A stretch of 27,842 nucleotides of DNA. Origin: Nemertoderma westbladi. Taxonomy: Eukaryota; Xenacoelomorpha; Nemertodermatida; Nemertodermatidae. The notes beneath the pieces were generated by a model. The model made no database searches. It was not told where the DNA came from and was given only the letters and a program-made list of their open reading frames with translations. The position numbers and the translations under genes were made by a program. The stretch covers positions 1 to 27,842 of the forward strand of contig JAUCBJ010005617.1 in NCBI GenBank assembly GCA_032718475.1, given 5' to 3'. This document shows positions 20,401-27,842 of the stretch, in pieces (within the stretch, counting starts at the first letter, position 1; the number at the start of each line of letters is the position of its first letter).

Positions 20401-20411
20401 ATGCTCTATAC
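20401..20411. repeat. Target-site duplication of the LINE (3' side)
   Basis: ATGCTCTATAC at 20401-20411 is identical to 23890-23900 and brackets the retrotransposon. Confidence 0.75.
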
Positions 20412-23400
20412 TACTAGGATCGGCATGCTGCATTGCAGCTGCATTTTTAAGAATGCTGTGCCGGCTTGTCAACAAAATTGCACCGCCACAACTCCCTATC
20501 ACCCATGACATTTGCTAGATCATCCGCATCTTTAAGGCCAGTGTACTTTAAGATGCGTCTCAAGAAAGTCATGGGCTGTCCACCATGCTTATTCACTCCA
20601 TGAGGCTGCCAAAGTACAAGATTATGCACTGGCTAGTCCTCCTGGCGAAAGCAATGTCCTGCAAAGCGGAGGCGATTTTGTTCTAGTGTCAAGCTTGGGG
20701 GAACCAATAAGACACCTCCAATGTTATATAGTGTCTGGTTGGAGATGTGTGCATTGTACTTGACACAATGAACCCGGCGTAGCATTCTTGTGAATGTGCC
20801 ATCCAGAGATTTGGTGTCCTCAGCAGTTAGAGCACAGCATGGACTCCCGTAGAGGAGTACTGGAACTACTGCTGCTCTAAATAATCGGACCTTAAGTTTC
20901 CGAGTAATTCTCGGTGACTTCCAAATCCTGGAAAGCCTATTCAAGGCTGCCCATGCCTTTCCCTTACGTATTCGAAGGTCCTCACCTGACTTCCGGATCC
21001 ATGATCCCAGGTAACAGAAGTCGTCCACATGCTCAAGCATACCATCCTTTGAGCTTATGCTCAACCGATCAGAGACTTGCTGAGGACTTTCAAAGTTAAC
21101 TGTCAGAATTTTGGTCTTTCTGGAGTTAATAAAAAGACCAACACTAGAAGCAGCATGTTCTAATGAGCTGAGGAGCCGTTGGGCTCCCTCTAATGATTCT
21201 GAGAGTACTCCTAAGTCATCAGCAAAGTCTAGATCAGTTAGGTACTTGGCAGGATTTCCTCGACTTCTGGAGCCAGTAGGTGGAGTTATCATCACCCCAT
21301 CATCATTATAATGATCTAAGGACATGCGTAGAACATAGTCAACCACAATAATGAACAAGAATGGTGCAAGTGTGTCTCCTTGGAGGACGCCCCATAACAC
21401 TTCAAATGGTTCTGTGTCACCGTCAACAGTAGACACAAATGTTGTCGAACCATCGTATACTGATCTGATTGCTGCAATAATTTCATCAGGAATCCCATAT
21501 AATGAAAGTATGCTGAACATACGTGAGCGAGAGACTGAATCAAAGGCCTTGAAGAAGTCAACAAAGATAACAGCTAGATGCCTGTCTTTCTTTTTTGATA
21601 ACTCTTCAATTATCCTTCTAAGTGCCAAAATGGGCTCCATGGTCCCACGACCTTTACGGAACCCATTCTGAATTCCACGGAGCAGTCTCTCAATGGGATC
21701 CCTGATGCGATTTAATAGAATCCTATTGTATAGCTTTGCAGCAATCGAGATCAATGAGATTCCCCGAAAAGAACCATAGAGTGTTAGGTTGCCCTTCTTG
21801 GGAACAGGCACCAACTTATTTGTTTTCATTTCTTGTCGGACTCTTGTTGTTCGGTACATGTCTACTATGATGGGATAGATGAGCTTTAAACACTCAGGTA
21901 TTTTAAAGACCTCAGGGGGAACACCATCTACTCCACTGGCACGATTGGTCTTAATGCTCTTTGCAGCAGCCTTCACTTCTGCAAAGGAGATATCGCCAAT
22001 GGGAATATCTGGGAGTACAGACTCAGACACTTTTACTTCTATAAAGTTATCAGGCAATACCCTGTCATTATTGAGGAGCTTTTCAAAGTGGGCTTTCCAA
22101 CCATTGAGGCGATCGGCTGGTGATTCAGCCTTAACCTTGGTGGTTGGTTGGCTTTTCCGCCCAGTAAGCAGATTGATCGATTTCCATGCCTGGGATGATA
22201 GCCTGCTGTCGTCAGCATCATTGATGGCATCAACCTGTTGGTTTATTAGCTCCTGTAGATTAGCAGAGTACTGCCTGTTCAGGGACCTAGATGCAGCCTT
22301 AACTGCATTCTTGGCCGCTGTAGTCTGTTTGAGTCGGGACTCTTTCTGCGCCTTATGAAGGTCATTTCGGCACTTCTGAATTTTGTTGTCAGTCCAGGGG
22401 GCCCTTTTCCTGTTTCGAGGGTATACAGGAACTGTTTCTGCAGCTGCTAACTTAACTGCTTCTGTAAAGGCAGTGTAGCCCTCACAGTGATCTGCCGCCT
22501 CAGAGGCAAGAGCCTCATACCTGTTGCTCAGCTGTAGTGTGAAGCTGGATCTCAAACTTGGTTGTTGCAACAGAGAGGACCAGTCATGCCGCGGCAAGGC
22601 AGATTTCGTTGTTCTGCTAGCACGCAGACTAAGTCTTACCTTGGCCACAATAAGGCGGTGATCACTGGAGAAGGGTCGAAGTGTAAATGCATTACAGTCT
22701 TGTATAGAGCTCCTGTATTTCCTACGAAACAGAATATGGTCTATCTGGGACTTGTGACCACTGGGTCCACTATGAGTCCATAGCTTTCCAGTTCGCTTCT
22801 TGAACTGGGTTCCAGCCGAAAACAATCCATTTCCTGAGATAAAATCCTGAAGATGGACAGAATTTCGGTTAACACTATTGCTATAGACCCAGGGCGATGT
22901 AGGTGATTGATGCAGACTTGCATTAAAGTCTCCCAGGAATGTTAAGAATGCATGCTGATCCACTCCATCAGTAGCTGCTTGTAGATTGTGGTAGAAATTT
23001 TCCACCTCCTCTACAGGGGCAACACTAGTTGGAGAGTAGCACACAATCAGAACCACCTTAGGAAACTTCTTAGCCAGTCTTCCAGAACATGAGAAGTGGC
23101 AACGGATGATGCGGTTAGAGATTTGGTCTATTTTGTCCAATGCTGCATGTGCAGTTGGATTCATCAATAGACCAATTCCACCATTGCCACTATGACAATC
23201 TGGCCTTCCTAGTGACCCAGGGTTTGGGCCAGAAAGGTCATCAGGAAAGGGACTCAAATAATTGCTGGCTGCTCTCTCTCCAGTAGGGGGTGAGACAGGC
23301 AGCCGGTCAGGAGTTAACTGACGCCTGTGAGGCCGATTGTGTCCGGTAATTCCACTGGCCTCTAGTGGCCGGACCTCCGCATTGCTAATGTAATCCATAG

Positions 23401-23889
23401 TGGGGGTTGGGGGGTGCTTTTTTGCCGAGTCAGCTCTCGGGGCAAATACCACACCCTGGTTTGCCATTCCACAGGGTGGGTGTCACAATGGAGTCAGATA
23501 TGAGGCCCATCACCCATCTACTCTGGCGCACATGACCCACCATTGGCTGTTGCAGCTCATCTGCTGGGTCATGCCCTGTACCCTTGCTGCCAGGTGCAGG
23601 TCGCAGTGAAGTGCTCTCAGAGTGGACATGAGAACACTCTACTCCTGACCAGCCATTGGTAGATCACCATCTGCCTGGTCAGGCCATATACCCCTGCAGC
23701 CAAGTATATGGGTCCTTAATCCAGGACCAAGGGCGTCCTTATCCCAGAACGAAGGGGGTCCTAGTTACAGGACCAGATTTGCCCTAGTAAGAGGGTCTAT
23801 GCAGCTACAGGTGGCACCTCCTTTATGCTGCATGGAGGTGGCAAGTTTTCTTGATCAATGACCTAGAATACCTGACCTGACCACTGACA
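20412..23889 (-). mobile_element. Non-LTR retrotransposon (LINE), ~3.5 kb, minus strand
   Basis: The element is bounded by the 11-bp duplication ATGCTCTATAC. It has a ~420-bp 5' region, one long ORF for endonuclease plus reverse transcriptase, and a very short 3' end (~35 nt after the final stop) with no poly(A) tail, which fits RTE-like elements better than L1. The 5' region contains related GGTCCTGxxxxAGGAC-type words at 23710-23790. The ORF has one in-frame TAG and appears to lack the N-terminal half of the endonuclease, so this copy is probably defective although otherwise well preserved. Open frames on the plus strand within the interval are shadows. Confidence 0.88.
20447..23467 (-). 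pseudogene. LINE ORF: partial AP-type endonuclease and reverse transcriptase, one internal TAG
   Basis: There are 944 codons from the ATG at 23465-23467 to TAG at 20633-20635, then 61 more codons in the same frame to the final stop. Endonuclease part (~94-280): GGIGLLMN, FLGDFNAS (GDFN at 179-182), QIDHILF and SDHRLI (268-273). The N-terminal block with the catalytic Asn and Glu (WNVR- and QETR-type motifs) is absent and replaced by a Pro-rich stretch. Reverse transcriptase (~500-800): NRASGVDGVPPEVF, YGSFRGISLI, FVDFFKAFDS (635-644, motif A), GVLQGDTLAP (693-702, motif B), LDFADD (746-751, catalytic motif C) and CYLGSWI. The tail HNLVLWQPHG after the TAG is typical of related elements, so the TAG is a nonsense change, probably from CAG. 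The clade is uncertain, perhaps RTE-like. Confidence 0.9.
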
Positions 23890-23900
23890 ATGCTCTATAC
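23890..23900. repeat. Target-site duplication of the LINE (5' side)
   Basis: This is an exact copy of 20401-20411 and marks the 5' end of the minus-strand element at 23889. Confidence 0.75.
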
Positions 23901-23924
23901 AGTAGTAGTAAAGTTAGTACAAAT

Positions 23925-23949
23925 ATTAATTATTAATTAATTAATTAAT
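23925..23949. repeat. (TTAA)n microsatellite
   Basis: A short ATTA/TTAA tandem run lies just upstream of the LINE 5' end. Confidence 0.9.
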
Positions 23950-24031
23950 TGCTGACAGCTGGACAGTGTTTGTTGATCAAGAAAATAACGGGCAACCGAA
24001 AAGTTGTCCCAAAAGGCAAAGTAGCCCTATT

Positions 24032-24292
24032 TTAAAGTACAAAGCAAAAGCAAAGCAAACAGTCGGCCGAAGCCGGAGGCGACCCGAAGGCTCCTCTTTC
24101 GATAGTTGCTACCCGAGAGGGTAGGGGTGGGCGCTACTCCTATCCCAAGTTTTGCTCCCAGTTATTTAACTGGTACTCATTTTATCGACCCCAGTGGATG
24201 AAAGGCTGAGTGGACCCTGACGGGGCTGAACCTACAACCTATAGCTCAACCGGCGCTCAACCAACTGAGCTACCCCGCCATATTAAAGTACA
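24032..24292 (-). mobile_element. tRNA-derived SINE with 10-bp target duplication
   Basis: Read on the minus strand from 24279, a tRNA-like head starts GGCGGGGTAGCTCAGTTGG, giving the A-box TAGCTCAGTTGG, and continues to the B-box GGTTCAGCCCC. A central body follows with CTTTCATCCACTGG and GGGTCGATAAAATGAGTACC, a core resembling tRNA-SINEs known from molluscs and other invertebrates. The 3' end is a short CTTTG-type repeat (TTTGCTTTGCTTTTG). TTAAAGTACA flanks both sides (24032-24041 and 24283-24292). The element proper is ~24042-24279. It is transcribed by Pol III and needs a LINE partner for movement; the nearby LINE is not shown to be that partner because their 3' ends differ. Confidence 0.88.
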
Positions 24293-24402
24293 TTTAACCT
24301 AAAAAACCTATTTTTGATGAAATTTTCAAAAGTAGGTGATTTAAAAAACCTAAAAAAACCTAGGTGCTAAAAAACCTATTTTGCCAGCCCTGCTTATACT
24401 GC
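24293..24402 (-). repeat. AAAAAACCTA-rich segment ending in a possible hAT terminus
   Basis: AAAAAACCTA-type words recur five times between 24299 and 24376. The minus strand at the right edge reads CAGGGCTGGCAAAATAGG, like the terminal inverted repeat of hAT transposons (CAGGG start). No partner terminus is visible, so this may be one end of an element whose other end was lost or lies beyond later insertions. Confidence 0.3.
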
Positions 24403-25020
24403 TGTACTGTTACAGTGTTATACTATAGCTGTATATGGTATACTGGTCAGCTGGTATAGGTAGAGGTGGGTACTGCATACTGCATGTACTGACTGAGGTA
24501 CCGGTAGTACACTGGTACATGGGTTGGGTACTGAGAGTAGATAATACTGAATACAGGAATAGGCCTTGGACAAGAAGACCAGGCCAGGCAGTCAGGTGTG
24601 ACTGCAACAGACAATCCAACAGCAACCACAACCCAGCAACCAGCAGACCAGCAGGAACAGACCAGCCCAGCAAGAAGATAAAAAGGTCGACTAGTCAGCT
24701 AGTCTGCTGGTAAAGTAAAAAAGTGCAAAACAAAAATAATGAATTCGGTAAGTACTGAAGAAAGCAGTAAAGCAGGCAGACAGGTAATGAGGTAAAGTAA
24801 GCAGGTTGCAGGTAGGGTAGCAGGGTAGGGGTCTGTTGTCTGTCAGTCTGTATCCAGGACAGGTAGGCCTATTGCCTATACTATACAGCTATAAGCAGAT
24901 AAGACAGTCATATTGGATAGCCTAGTTCTTCTTCAGTACTTACAGACTTAGCGGTACCGGTTAGCCGACTGTGGGTGGACTGCCGGTATCTCAGGTTGGA
25001 ATTTATGTAGAGTTTGCTCA
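24403..25020. other. GGTA/GTAC-rich simple-sequence region
   Basis: No gene is seen. The sequence is built of cryptic repeats of TACTG, GGTAC and AGCAGG words; frames on both strands (24410-24713, 24948-25223) are low-complexity chance frames. It contains the inverted-repeat pair at 24748-24943. Confidence 0.5.
24748..24943. repeat. 196-bp segment with 15-bp perfect terminal inverted repeats
   Basis: GTAAGTACTGAAGAA (24748-24762) is the exact complement of 24929-24943. The ends begin GTAAGT and finish ACTTAC followed by AG, so the segment also looks like an intron with consensus splice sites. No coding sequence flanks it and no target duplication was seen. Confidence 0.6.
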
Positions 25021-25024
25021 ACAT

Positions 25025-25134
25025 GTGTGGCGCGGATTAAGGATTCTGGCGCGTAGTGACAGGGGCGTGTGGCGCGGATTAAGGATCCTGGCGCGTAGTG
25101 ACAGGGGCGTGTGGCGCGCATTGAGGATCCTGGC
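25025..25134 (+). repeat. 42-bp GC-rich tandem repeat, ~2.6 copies
   Basis: Units start at 25025, 25067 and 25109 with GTGTGGCGCGGATTAAGGAT, then CTGGCGCGTAGTGACAGGGGC. The first two differ by a single base; the third is truncated. Related words (TTGGCGCGCATTAGATATC, GTGTGGCGCGC) recur at 25855-25922. Confidence 0.9.
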
Positions 25135-25294
25135 GGTCCTGGCACGAATATGGATGTAGGGTGTATGGTTAGGTTGGGACAGTACATGCAGTAGGAGGTA
25201 GCGTAGCAGTGCACTAGCAACACATCCCACTCTACGGCTCTATCTGTCTATTTGAAATTATTCCATAGGTTTAAAAAGATTGAAAAATGTCCGA

Positions 25295-25747
25295 GCTCGC
25301 TTCGCTCGCGTTTATACTGTAAATCTACTCTTACTGTCTTAGTACTGTCTGGCTGTGGACAAATGGAAAAGGACAGATTGAGCATGACCATTAAAAACAT
25401 GACTTATTGTTTCAAAAGTTTTTCAATTGTCAGATTCTTCAAACCAATAAAACCATGAAAGCCTGCATGATTCAGCAGAATTTCCGTGCTCGCTACGCTC
25501 GCAATTTACCGGTAATGACATCTGCATTTCTGCATTTGAAAACAGTCGGTTTGCCTACTTTAAATGCTGAAATGTTAAAATTTTCGTGCTCGCTTCGCTC
25601 GCATCTTCATCACATCTGCATTTAAAAACAGTCAGTTGACGTTGACCTACTACTACTACTACTACAACTACAGCACTATCTGACTATTACTGTCAGACTG
25701 TATTTATGTTAACATAATTGGAAAATTTCCTTGCTCGCTACGCTCGC
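25295..25747 (+). repeat. Four dispersed copies of the GCTCGCTWCGCTCGC motif
   Basis: The 15-bp motif occurs at 25295-25309, 25488-25502, 25588-25602 and 25733-25747, alternating TTC and TAC at the centre. Each copy sits in AT-rich sequence, usually AAAATTTYCGT before and ATTT after. Between copies 2 and 3 and after copy 3 there are related ACATCTGCATTT...AAAACAGTC stretches, so a longer unit of ~100 bp was probably duplicated. The motif is a strong but imperfect palindrome. A (CTA)n run lies at 25648-25672. Confidence 0.8.
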
Positions 25748-25749
25748 AT

Positions 25750-26186
25750 TTTAATGTTAACATACTGTAGGGCTAGGCCTACAGAATTCAGGAATTATAA
25801 ACTGATAAATTATTACAATTAAGCAATTACTGAAAAATTTCATAGTCAATTGTTGGCTTGGCGCGCATTAGATATCATGGCTGGCGCGATTTTCGTTTAA
25901 CCAGAACGCGTGTGGCGCGCTTTTTGTCAGTATTCCATATAGGATGTATCCTATCCAGGTAGGCCTATCTACCTGTCTAGTTTCTGAGTTTAGCAGTTTG
26001 CCAATAATGTGAAAATGGTATAATCAATAGCCTAAACACTTTATCAATTGCCTTGCAGGGAATATGCAGTTTTAGGGTACCCACACAGTCACACACACAC
26101 CCACCCACACGGCTATTGGATTTGCATACTGTATGAAACTCGCTGGTTACAATAGTCTGATAGTGGCGGCCTCATCCCTAATCAGC
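25750..26186. other. Non-coding stretch
   Basis: No gene is seen. It contains diverged GGCGCGC words (25859-25922) related to the 42-bp repeat and a CA-rich microsatellite at ~26086-26110. Confidence 0.5.
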
Positions 26187-26309
26187 TAATTAAAACTGGC
26201 ACGTAACCCTAACCAACCCTAAGTCATAATCTAAAAAATTTAGCGGAATTTCTTAGATTAGGCCTATGACTTATGGTTAGGGTTACATGACAGTTTTAAC
26301 TTTTAATTA
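26187..26309. repeat. Imperfect long inverted repeat (foldback/MITE-like)
   Basis: The left arm 26187-26234 (TAATTAAAACTGGCACGTAA, CCCTAACC..., ending ATCTAA) pairs with the right arm 26253-26309 (TTAGATTA ... GGTTAGGGTTACATGACAGT, TTTAACTTTTAATTA). A central ~18 nt forms the loop and a few bases are bulged. Confidence 0.75.
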
Positions 26310-27110
26310 TGGTTTGAGGCCTGACCAACTAACCCAAACCAAGATAATAAACCCAACCATCTTTACAAGAATAAATGGTTATGATAGGCCTATGACAGGC
26401 CAGTGTACCGGTAACTGTCTAACTAAAAGGTAGTTTGCAACAGTACTGCAGTACAAGTAAGAAAAAGTGTGGGTACCGGAAACTGCATTGAGCCGCCTTG
26501 CCATGCCTGTCTGTCCTAATGTATGTAATTTTCCTTAAAACCTAACAATTGAATAATTTTGATGACCAACATTTTCAAAGATCTCTGAAAATATCGAAAT
26601 TAAAAAAAAATGTAATGCAAATATTTAAATTTGGACTTCAATTAATTTTATGTCATATACCCGACTGACCTACGCCTGTGCGCTTAGCTGGATGATTAAA
26701 TAATTAACATGATTACTGTGCAGTGTAAATTACGTATATTACTGTATTACTCTATGTACCGGGCGGTGGACCGGTACGTTCACGCATCCTCTGTGACCAG
26801 TCAGCCAGTGACACCTCAACTGACACAAATGTTATGTTAATAACATATCATGACAACGATTTCGTGACACTGAAATCAGATACTGGCTGACTGGTGTAAT
26901 TAATCCAAACTAAAGAAATAGGACTGCCGATGAGGGGCACAAATAACCTTATTATATTACCTTGTGTTGGTGAGCATTGTGGTCGTGGAGCAATAAGCTA
27001 TCATGTCTGGACAGAAAATCAACTTACTAATGAATGCATAGACCAGTCTAGTCAGCTAGTTTAAGTCTAGTATTAATAAATACAGTAGTATGTATGTCTT
27101 TTATTCTGTA
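26310..27110. other. Non-coding stretch with a hairpin-ended segment
   Basis: No gene is seen. ACCAGTCAGCCAGT (26796-26809) is exactly complementary to ACTGGCTGACTGGT (26882-26895); the 72 bp between contain the smaller palindrome GTTATGTTAATAACAT. It resembles a ~100-bp foldback or MITE relic. Confidence 0.6.
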
Positions 27111-27181
27111 TTAAATAAATTGGAGATGAGCTGTTGCAACTGTAATTAAAGGTGTAACATTATGGGTTTGTTCAGAAGTGG

Positions 27182-27187
27182 AAAAAA
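27182..27187 (-). terminator. Pol III-type T6 terminator, unit 1
   Basis: Six T on the minus strand, 17 nt after the B-box, would end a Pol III transcript starting near 27290, giving about 105-110 nt. The same run is at 27522-27527 in unit 2 and at 19560-19565 in the solitary copy. Confidence 0.6.
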
Positions 27188-27204
27188 TGGGAGCGCGTCA
27201 CCGG

Positions 27205-27214
27205 GGGTTGAACC
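27205..27214 (-). promoter_or_regulatory. Pol III B-box, unit 1
   Basis: GGTTCAACCC on the minus strand matches GGTTCRANYCC-type B-boxes. It directly follows stem I of the hammerhead. Unit 2 has the same box at 27545-27554. Confidence 0.7.
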
Positions 27215-27260
27215 AGCGCTATACGCACGTTTCGGCCTAACAGGCCTCATCAGTAGCGCT
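27215..27260 (-). ncRNA. Hammerhead ribozyme, type I with minimal stem III, unit 1
   Basis: Minus strand, 5' to 3': stem I strand AGCGCTA (27260-27254), core box CTGATGA (27253-27247), stem II GGCC-TGTTA-GGCC (27246-27234), core GAAA (27233-27230), then stem III of two pairs (A-U, C-G) closed by a GTGC loop, ending in GTA (27224-27222) as the NUH cleavage triplet, and the second stem I strand TAGCGCT (27221-27215). Stem I is 7 perfect pairs plus possible G-U pairs outside. Cleavage is predicted between 27222 and 27221. All catalytic core positions are present. Hammerheads with such a short stem III are known in animal retroelements and often work best as dimers; the tandem layout here would permit that. 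Confidence 0.87.
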
Positions 27261-27262
27261 AA

Positions 27263-27274
27263 CCAGCTCAGCCA
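27263..27274 (-). promoter_or_regulatory. Pol III A-box, unit 1
   Basis: TGGCTGAGCTGG on the minus strand fits the tRNA A-box pattern. It ends two bases before hammerhead stem I. Unit 2 has the same box at 27603-27614. Confidence 0.7.
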
Positions 27275-27554
27275 CTAGCCCCTGACACTCGCAGTCCCAC
27301 CTAATCCACTTCTATTGAACGGGCAGTCTTAAGTTGCAAATATTCTATCTCTAACAGCGGACCTAACGGCCTCAAGTATGCTAGAGTGAAACAGGAGGGA
27401 AGTACAAATAAATAAATATTCAGCTCGGTATTGCTGCCAGGTGATATTAATTAAATAAATTGGAGATGAGCTGTTGCAACTGTAATTAAAGGTGTAACAT
27501 TATGGGTTTGTTCAGAAGTGGAAAAAATGGGAGCGCGTCACCGGGGGTTGAACC

Positions 27555-27600
27555 AGCGCTATACGCACGTTTCGGCCTAACAGGCCTCATCAGTAGCGCT
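27555..27600 (-). ncRNA. Hammerhead ribozyme, unit 2
   Basis: This is identical to the copy at 27215-27260, displaced by exactly 340 bp. The predicted cut lies between 27562 and 27561, so a read-through transcript of both units would release a 340-nt monomer, the kind of product that is circularised in retrozyme families. Confidence 0.87.
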
Positions 27601-27842
27601 AACCAGCTCAGCCACTAGCCCCTGACACTCGCAGTCCCACCTAATCCACTTCTATTGAACGGGCAGTCTTAAGTTGCAAATATTCTATCTCTAACAGCGG
27701 ACCTAACGGCCTCAAGTATGCTAGAGTGAAACAGGAGGGAAGTACAAATAAATAAATATTCAGCTCGGTATTGCTGCCAGGTGATATTAATTAAATAAAT
27801 TGGAGATGAGCTGTTGCAACTGTAATTAAAGGGTGTAACATT

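Larger units (their letters stand above)
27111..27842 (-). mobile_element. 340-bp tandem repeat: hammerhead/tRNA-like element (retrozyme-like)
   Basis: Two complete units (27111-27450, 27451-27790) are identical base for base. A third starts at 27791 and runs off the window; it differs by one extra G near 27832. On the minus strand each unit holds, in order, a ~150-nt leader (TTAATATCACCTGGCAGCAA ... CACTTAGACTG-type sequence shared with the 19.3-kb copy), an A-box, a hammerhead ribozyme, a B-box, a T6 run, a short tail, and ~55 nt not found in the solitary copy. Tandem ~300-400-bp units with type I hammerheads are the hallmark of metazoan retrozymes; Pol III boxes next to a hammerhead recall the schistosome Sm-alpha SINE-like family. 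Confidence 0.85.

Noticed and set aside
20914-22783. Several plus-strand open frames opposite the LINE ORF
   Set aside because: They are antisense shadows of the reverse transcriptase frame, with no motifs of their own.
23400-23609. 69-codon frame at the LINE 5' end
   Set aside because: It overlaps the LINE 5' region antisense and resembles no known protein.
24948-25223. Frames with repeated RATRPCHYAP-type peptides
   Set aside because: The peptide repeats only reflect the 42-bp DNA repeat; there is no independent coding evidence.
26198-26290. Telomere-like CCCTAA/TTAGGG words
   Set aside because: Only one or two imperfect units occur in each arm of the foldback. It is not a telomere tract.

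Overview
The window is nuclear DNA of an invertebrate animal. The evidence is a 5.8S-ITS2-28S rDNA segment of metazoan type, an SLC46-type transporter, Merlin, LINE and tRNA-SINE elements, a long satellite and frequent AGGCCTA words. The 5.8S reads like lophotrochozoan or chordate 5.8S, but I cannot name a phylum. Almost everything outside one host gene is repeat-derived.

Layout. 1-1030: ITS1, complete 5.8S, ITS2 and the first ~280 nt of 28S, which stops abruptly. 1031-4650: unrecognised sequence. It starts with an Arg/Gly-rich open frame, possibly the tail of a retroelement, followed by hairpins, a 25-bp tandem repeat and a CCAAT/TATA pair. 4654-6695: an intronless SLC46-like major-facilitator gene split by a 600-bp Merlin-type DNA transposon (4818-5417) with terminal inverted repeats and a perfect 8-bp target duplication. 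Without the insertion and one target copy the two halves join in frame as 477 codons. 7684-18037: a ~10.4-kb array of ~235 units of 44 bp with nested higher-order duplications. 18.1-20.4 kb: AT-rich DNA with a tRNA-like relic, a diverged copy of a hammerhead element and palindromes. 20412-23889: a ~3.5-kb LINE on the minus strand with an 11-bp target duplication. 24042-24279: a tRNA-derived SINE with a 10-bp target duplication. 24.3-27.1 kb: short inverted and tandem repeats. 27111-27842: a 340-bp tandem repeat running off the window.

The most interesting feature is in the 340-bp repeat. On the minus strand each full unit carries a complete type I hammerhead ribozyme core with a two-base-pair stem III. 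The core fits almost exactly between Pol III A-box-like and B-box-like sequences and is followed by a T6 run. This looks like a retrozyme or SINE-type element whose ~100-nt Pol III transcript would contain a self-cleaving RNA. A decayed single copy lies at ~19.27-19.59 kb in the other orientation. The second notable point is the Merlin insertion in the SLC46 gene: it may have inactivated the gene, or it may be removable as an intron, because one GT/AG pair across it keeps the frame.

All calls come from reading the sequence. No database search, folding program or expression data was used.
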